DNA of 64,000 nucleotides from Skeletonema tropicum (Eukaryota; Bacillariophyta; Thalassiosirophyceae; Thalassiosirales; Thalassiosiraceae), in assembly GCA_037178625.1 (NCBI GenBank), contig CM074146.1, positions 1,488,001 through 1,552,000 on the forward strand, given 5' to 3'. Under the pieces are notes generated by a model. It was not told the DNA's origin. It saw only the letters and a list, made by a program, of their open reading frames with translations, and did not search any database. This document shows, piece by piece, positions 58,201-64,000 of this stretch. Within the stretch, counting starts at the first letter, position 1, and every line of letters begins with the position of its first letter. A program made the translations under genes and the position numbers.

Positions 58201-61200
58201 CCAGTGAGAGGATATCTAACACTGGGCATCGATGTCACCAGATATCTAGCACTGGGCATCAATATCCCCAGATATCCAGCACTGGGCATAGATATCCCCA
58301 GATATCTAGCTCTGGGCATCGATATCCAATGAGATATCTAGCACTGGGCATCGATATCACCATATATCTAGCACTGGGCATCGATATCCAGCACAGGGCA
58401 TCGATATCCAGTGAGATATCTAGCTCTGGGCATCGATATCCAATGAGATATCTAGCACTGGGCATCGATATCACCATATATCTAGCACTGGGCATCGATA
58501 TCCATTGAGATATCTAGCACAGGGCATCGATATCCAGTGAGATATCTAGCACTGGGCATTGATATGCCCAGATATCCAGCACTGTGCATCGATATCCCCA
58601 GATAGCCAGCACTGGGCATCAATATTGCCAGATATCTAGCTCTGGGCATCGATATCCAGTGAGATATCTAGGACTGGACATCGATATCGCCTGATATCTA
58701 GCACTGGGCATCGATATCCTGTGAGATATCTAGCACTGGGCATCGATATCGCAAGATTTCTAGCACTGGGCATCGGCATCAATATCCAGTGAGATATCTA
58801 GCACTGGGCATCGATATCCAGTGAGAGGATATCTAACACTGGGCATCGATGTCACCAGATATCTAGCACTGGGCATCAATATCCCCAGATATCCAGCACT
58901 GGGCATAGATATCCCCAGATATCTAGCTCTGGGCATCAATATCCAATGAGATATCTAGCACTGGGCATCGATATCACCATATATCTAGCACTGGGCATCG
59001 ATATCCAGCACTGGGCATCGATATCCAGTGAGATATCTAGCTCTGGGCATCAATATCCAATGAGATATCTAGCACTGGGCATCGATATCACCATATATCT
59101 AGCACTGGGCATTGATATCCATTGAGATATCTAGCACAGGGCATCGATATCCAGTGAGATATCTAGCACTGGGCATTGATATGCCCAGATATCCAGCACT
59201 GTGCATCGATATCCCCAGATAGCCAGCACTGGGCATCAATATTGCCAGATATCTAGCTCTGGGCATCGATATCCAGTGAGATATCTAGGACTGGACATCG
59301 ATATCGCCTGATATCTAGCACTGGGCATCGATATCCTGTGAGATATCTAGCACTGGGCATCGATATCGCAAGATTTCTAGCACTGGGCATCGGCATCAAT
59401 ATCCAGTGAGATATCTAGCACAGGGCATCGATATCCAGTGAGAGGATATCTAACACTGGGCATCGATGTCACCAGATATCTAGCACTGGGCATCAATATC
59501 CCCAGATATCCAGCACTGGGCATAGATATCCCCAGATATCTAGCTCTGGGCATCAATATCCAATGAGATATCTAGCACTGGGCATCGATATCACCATATA
59601 TCTAGCACTGGGCATCGATATCCAGCACTGGGCATCGATATCCAGTGAGATATCTAGCTCTGGGCATCAATATCCAATGAGATATCTAGCACTGGGCATC
59701 GATAACACCATATATCTAGCACTGGGCATTGATATCCATTGAGATATCTAGCACAGGGCATCGATATCCAGTGAGATATCTAGCACTGGGCATTGATATG
59801 CCCAGATATCCAGCACTGTGCATCGATATCCCCAGATAGCCAGCACTGGGCATCAATATTGCCAGATATCTAGCTCTGGGCATCGATATCCAGTGAGATA
59901 TCTAGGACTGGACATCGATATCGCCTGATATCTAGCACTGGGCATCGATATCCTGTGAGATATCTAGCACTGGGCATCGATATCGCAAGATTTCTAGCAC
60001 TGGGCATCGGCATCAATATCCAGTGAGATATCTAGCACTGGGCATCGATATCCAGTGAGAGGATATCTAACACTGGGCATCGATGTCACCAGATATCTAG
60101 CACTGGGCATCAATATCCCCAGATATCCAGCACTGGGCATAGATATCCCCAGATATCTAGCTCTGGGCATCGATATCCAATGAGATATCTAGCACTGGGC
60201 ATCGATATCACCATATATCTAGCACTGGGCATCGATATCCAGCACTGGGCATCGATATCCAGTGAGATATCTAGCTCTGGGCATCAATATCCAATGAGAT
60301 ATCTAGCACTGGGCATCGATATCACCATATATCTAGCACTGGGCATCGATATCCATTGAGATATCTAGCACAGGGCATCGATATCCAGTGAGATATCTAG
60401 CACTGGGCATTGATATGCCCAGATATCCAGCACTGTGCATCGATATCCCCAGATAGCCAGCACTGGGCATCAATATCGCCAGATATCTAGCTCTGGGCAT
60501 CGATATCCAGTGAGATATCTAGGACTGGACATCGATATCGCCTGATATCTAGCACTGGGCATCGATATCCTGTGAGATATCTAGCACTGGGCATCGATAT
60601 CGCAAGATTTCTAGCACTGGGCATCGGCATCAATATCCAGTGAGATATCTAGCACTGGGCATCGATATCCAGTGAGAGGATATCTAACACTGGGCATCGA
60701 TGTCACCAGATATCTAGCACAGGGCATCAATATCCCCAGATATCCAGCACTGGGCATAGATATCCCCAGATATCTAGCTCTGGGCATCGATATCCAATGA
60801 GATATCTAGCACTGGGCATCGATATCACCATATATCTAGCACTGGGCATCGATATCCAGCACTGGGCATCAATATCCAGTGAGATATCTAGCTCTGGGCA
60901 TCAATATCCAATGAGATATCTACCACTGGGCATCGATATCACCATATATCTAGCACTGGGCATCGATATCCATTGAGATATCTAGCACAGGGCATCGATA
61001 TCCAGTGAGATATCTAGCACTGGGCATTGATATGCCCAGATATCCAGCACTGTGCATCGATATCCCCAGATAGCCAGCACTGGGCATCAATATCGCCAGA
61101 TATCTAGCTCTGGGCATAGATATCCCCAGATATCTAGCTCTGGGCATCAATATCCAATGAGATATCTAGCACTGGGCATCGATATCACCATATATCTAGC

Positions 61201-61819
61201 ACTGGGCATCGATATCCAGCACTGGGCATCGATATCCAGTGAGATATCTAGCTCTGGGCATCAATATCCAATGAGATATCTAGCACTGGGCATCGATATC
61301 ACCATATATCTAGCACTGGGCATTGATATCCATTGAGATATCTAGCACAGGGCATCGATATCCAGTGAGATATCTAGCACTGGGCATTGATATGCCCAGA
61401 TATCCAGCACTGTGCATCGATATCCCCAGATAGCCAGCACTGGGCATCAATATTGCCAGATATCTAGCTCTGGGCATCGATATCCAGTGAGATATCTAGG
61501 ACTGGACATCGATATCGCCTGATATCTAGCACTGGGCATCGATATCCTGTGAGATATCTAGCACTGGGCATCGATATCGCAAGATTTCTAGCACTGGGCA
61601 TCGGCATCAATATCCAGTGAGATATCTAGCACAGGGCATCGATATCCAGTGAGAGGATATCTAACACTGGGCATCGATGTCACCAGATATCTAGCACTGG
61701 GCATCAATATCCCCAGATATCCAGCACTGGGCATAGATATCCCCAGATATCTAGCTCTGGGCATCAATATCCAATGAGATATCTAGCAACTGGGCCATCG
61801 ATATCACCATATATCTAGC
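46269..61819 (-). repeat. satellite right arm (about 25 higher-order units)
   Basis: The same higher-order repeat in reverse complement. The outer edge touches the TTAGGG array and, read inward on the minus strand, starts in the same monomer phase as the left arm. Three neighbouring units (about 52440-53770) share private variants. Confidence 0.9.
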
Positions 61820-62166
61820 GGGTTAGGGTTAGGGTTAGGGTTAGGGTTAGGGTTAGGGTTAGGGTTAGGGTTAGGGTAGGGTTAGGGTTAGGGTTGGGTT
61901 ATGGTTAGGGTTAGGGTTAGGGTTAGGGTTAGGGTTAGGGTTAGGGTTAGGGTAGGTAGGGTTAGGGTTAGGGTTAGGGTTAGGGTTAGGGTTAGGGTTA
62001 GGGTTAGGGTTAGGGTTAGGGTTATGGTTGGGTTAGGGTTAAGGGTTAGGGTTAGGGTTAGGGTTAGGGTTAGGGTTAGGGTTAGGGGTTAGGGTTAGGG
62101 TTAGGGTTAGGGTTAGGGTTAGGGTTAGGGTTAGGGTTAGGGTTAGGGTTAGGGTTAGGGTTAGGT
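61820..62166 (+). repeat. telomeric (TTAGGG)n array
   Basis: About 347 bp of TTAGGG with scattered variants (GGGTAGGG, GGGTTGGG, TTATGG, AAGGGTT). The G-rich strand reads 5' to 3' to the right, as at a right-hand chromosome end. It follows the satellite without a linker. The variants could be true proximal variants or read error. Confidence 0.95.
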
Positions 62167-62666
62167 NNNNNNNNNNNNNNNNNNNNNNNNNNNNNNNNNN
62201 NNNNNNNNNNNNNNNNNNNNNNNNNNNNNNNNNNNNNNNNNNNNNNNNNNNNNNNNNNNNNNNNNNNNNNNNNNNNNNNNNNNNNNNNNNNNNNNNNNNN
62301 NNNNNNNNNNNNNNNNNNNNNNNNNNNNNNNNNNNNNNNNNNNNNNNNNNNNNNNNNNNNNNNNNNNNNNNNNNNNNNNNNNNNNNNNNNNNNNNNNNNN
62401 NNNNNNNNNNNNNNNNNNNNNNNNNNNNNNNNNNNNNNNNNNNNNNNNNNNNNNNNNNNNNNNNNNNNNNNNNNNNNNNNNNNNNNNNNNNNNNNNNNNN
62501 NNNNNNNNNNNNNNNNNNNNNNNNNNNNNNNNNNNNNNNNNNNNNNNNNNNNNNNNNNNNNNNNNNNNNNNNNNNNNNNNNNNNNNNNNNNNNNNNNNNN
62601 NNNNNNNNNNNNNNNNNNNNNNNNNNNNNNNNNNNNNNNNNNNNNNNNNNNNNNNNNNNNNNNNNN
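62167..62666. other. assembly gap of exactly 500 N
   Basis: Fixed-size placeholder. The long minus-strand frame that appears to run through it is an artefact of translating N. Confidence 0.98.
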
Positions 62667-62668
62667 GT

Positions 62669-63967
62669 AGGTTTAGTACTTGGATTGCCACCACCACCAC
62701 CTCCACCGCCACCTCCACCATTCTTCTTCTGGTTTCTAGGGTTGGGGTTGGAAGCTCCGTTCTTGGTAGACTTATCCTTTTCATTTGAAGCGCGTTGGGT
62801 CTTCTGCTGAACCAAGATGGCGTCAATGCGAGCGACCAAAGGCTCCAGCTCTGTTTCAAGTAGACGAGTTGGGGACGTTACTCGAAGAGAATCCCTAACC
62901 TCTCTGGGCATGCTGGACAAGACAATCTTGCACAGCTCCACTTCGTTGTAGGGAACGTTGGCACGTGGAATACTAGGGTTGTCCGCGTACTGTTCATCAT
63001 CTTTGTAGGTGGTAAGGAGACGTAGATATTGATTGATTGCTGTGATCATCCCTACCCACTGTTTGCATGTGAATGCACGATGGAATTTAATGTTGGATTC
63101 CAAGTAGCTTCTGGTTGCTTCCGCGAGGCCGTAACCATGTTGCTCGACTAACAATAAATTAGCGCACTTGAGAATATCCTTAAGAGTTTTCAAACGAGGC
63201 CCTGTTTCTGTTTGAGTGCAGAGCATCGCTTTACGACACATCAAGTAGTCTGATGTTTCGTCTTTGTCATCGAAGACCGTCCCTGTGTAAGACATCAGAG
63301 GGATCATTATTTTGGAAGAGTCCATGGCGTCCTTGCAAAATGCATGGTTGACTGCCCTCCACTTCGTCACTTGGTACGGCGTACCCTGATTGAAGTAGTT
63401 GTCCATGATGACAGCGAATTTTTTATCGAAATGACCCATGAGCTTTCCAAGCATACCTCCTGCACGATCTGCATTATCGTTCAGACAGTTCACATGATGG
63501 GCGATTTGCTTTTTATGCTGCGATAGTGTCTTTTTCAATTCGTCGATGTCCTTCTTAGCGAGAGGATCACCGGTGATACCGTTGAATTTGTTTGCGATGT
63601 CGGCTTCTAGCTCGGACGCTTTTTGTTGATTGAAGATGAGTTGAGTCATGAGCTTCTTCTCGTGGTCGTCCCAACCAAGCTCGAAGATTAGACTTTCATA
63701 TTCGATGAGTTTGAGAACCATGTAGGTGTGTTGTCCAACATTATGTGGAAGGGAATAGTACGTTACCGTAGTCTTGGCATGATTAGTTGATCCGCCATCG
63801 ATAGTCCATTTCCGACCATTGGCAATCTTGGCAACTGGAAAGATGGGAAAGACGACTTTGTCTTTATCCTCGATGTATCCACGAGTTACCTGAGATTCTT
63901 TTGGCCGTTTGTCCTCGGTGAGAGTGTTGTAGGCCAAGTAAATTGATGCTAATTCATTTTGCGACAT
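62669..63967 (-). CDS. Gag-like polyprotein of a Copia-type LTR retrotransposon (diatom type), 3' end lost in the gap
   Basis: 433 residues are visible from the ATG at 63967 (MSQNELASIYLAYNTLTEDK). It contains KWTIDGGSTNHAKTTVTYYS, a long helical region with a Lys/Glu coiled segment (about residues 110-160), and the CKQWVGMITAINQYLRLL...LPREV-like capsid pattern (SSMPREVRDSL) typical of Copia Gag. It ends in a basic, Asn/Gly-rich linker (NPRNQKKN then poly-Gly) that usually precedes a CCHC zinc knuckle. The knuckle, protease, integrase, RT and RNase H parts would lie in or beyond the gap. Neither LTR nor primer-binding site could be identified in the 33 bases upstream. Confidence 0.65.
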
Positions 63968-64000
63968 GATAATGATCAGTCCTTCTGATATTTCACCAGG

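Larger units (their letters stand above)
35354..61819. repeat. subtelomeric satellite array with ~617-bp higher-order repeat, inverted at 46.2 kb
   Basis: 26.5 kb of degenerate 30-36-bp monomers built on GATATCGATGCCCAGTGCTA. About 20 monomers form a higher-order unit of about 617 bp. The diagnostic phrase TTAGATATCCTCTCACTGG recurs at about 35527, 36142, 36761, 37402, 37985, 38602, 39219 and onwards. From 35354 to 46220 the array is in one orientation, and from about 46269 to 61819 in the opposite one. Some units lack one or two monomers (for example near 37400, 44030, 47460, 52140). GATATC and ATCGAT dyads occur in nearly every monomer. Open frames within it change with the unit and are not genes. 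Confidence 0.95.

Noticed and set aside
36933..61336. Many 60-106-residue open frames in the satellite (MPSARY..., ALGIDITIYLALGID...)
   Set aside because: They are readings of the tandem monomers, appear on both strands and change whenever a monomer is gained or lost. No start context or unique sequence.
35354..61819. CRISPR-like regular array
   Set aside because: There are no unique spacers between constant repeats, monomers are contiguous, and the setting is eukaryotic subtelomeric.
61901..62092. Val-Arg repeat frame MVRVRVRV
   Set aside because: Translation of TTAGGG repeats.
62039..63967. 642-residue minus-strand frame through the gap into the telomere
   Set aside because: It is created by translating 500 N and telomeric repeats. 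Only 62669-63967 is supported.

Overview
The window looks like nuclear DNA of a diatom, probably a centric one. Four things support this. A fungal-type Zn2Cys6 transcription factor is followed by the YSPAKRRGPVPG block I associate with diatom members. A split gene has an N-terminus of the diatom plastid-targeting type (signal peptide, then ...EAF-SP...). There are four copies of a Cys/His-repeat family usually labelled 'WRKY19-like' in stramenopiles. The mobile elements include a Copia Gag of diatom type and a Penelope-like reverse transcriptase. Introns are GT-AG and telomeric repeats are TTAGGG. The species cannot be told from the sequence alone.

Left part (1-31.5 kb): an imperfect fold-back repeat (0.19-1.12 kb); a three-exon Zn2Cys6 regulator rich in Gln, Gly and His (1.82-5.68 kb, +); repeat-family copy A (6.3-7.06 kb, -) with a decayed tail; a duplicated block, one copy of which is split by a small TIR element (7.2-7.6 kb); a hAT-like transposase fragment (8.6-9.07 kb); a decayed APE-RT-RNase H non-LTR retrotransposon (9.3-15.3 kb); and two back-to-back TTAA-bounded elements (15.73-20.12 kb), one holding a nested insertion with an 8-bp target duplication. 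Next come a 0.73-kb element with 20-bp TIRs (22.08-22.81 kb), repeat-family copy B (23.1-23.9 kb, -), a four-exon gene for a large, probably plastid-directed protein of about 1119 residues (24.49-28.17 kb, -), and repeat-family copies C (intact) and D (broken) on the + strand (28.5-31.5 kb).

Right part (31.5-64 kb): this is a chromosome-end landscape. A 5'-truncated Penelope-like RT on the minus strand is joined head-to-tail to a shorter copy of its own 3' part. Each copy carries a hairpin and a hammerhead-ribozyme-like fold in its 3' region. The RT reading frame runs into a 26.5-kb satellite (35.35-61.82 kb). The satellite is a higher-order repeat of about 617 bp made of about 20 degenerate 30-36-bp monomers. 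It changes orientation once, at a T-rich spacer (46221-46268), so the array is a giant inverted repeat. It ends directly in a TTAGGG array (61820-62166) whose G-rich strand points right, as at a right-hand chromosome end. Exactly 500 N follow, and then an unrelated Copia-type gag fragment, so the join across the N run is probably a scaffolding misjoin.

The host genes form no operon or shared pathway. The main themes are transposon nesting (three insertions can be paired with an empty-site-like copy inside this same window), a local gene family losing its 3' ends, and a retroelement, satellite and telomere arrangement at a chromosome end.
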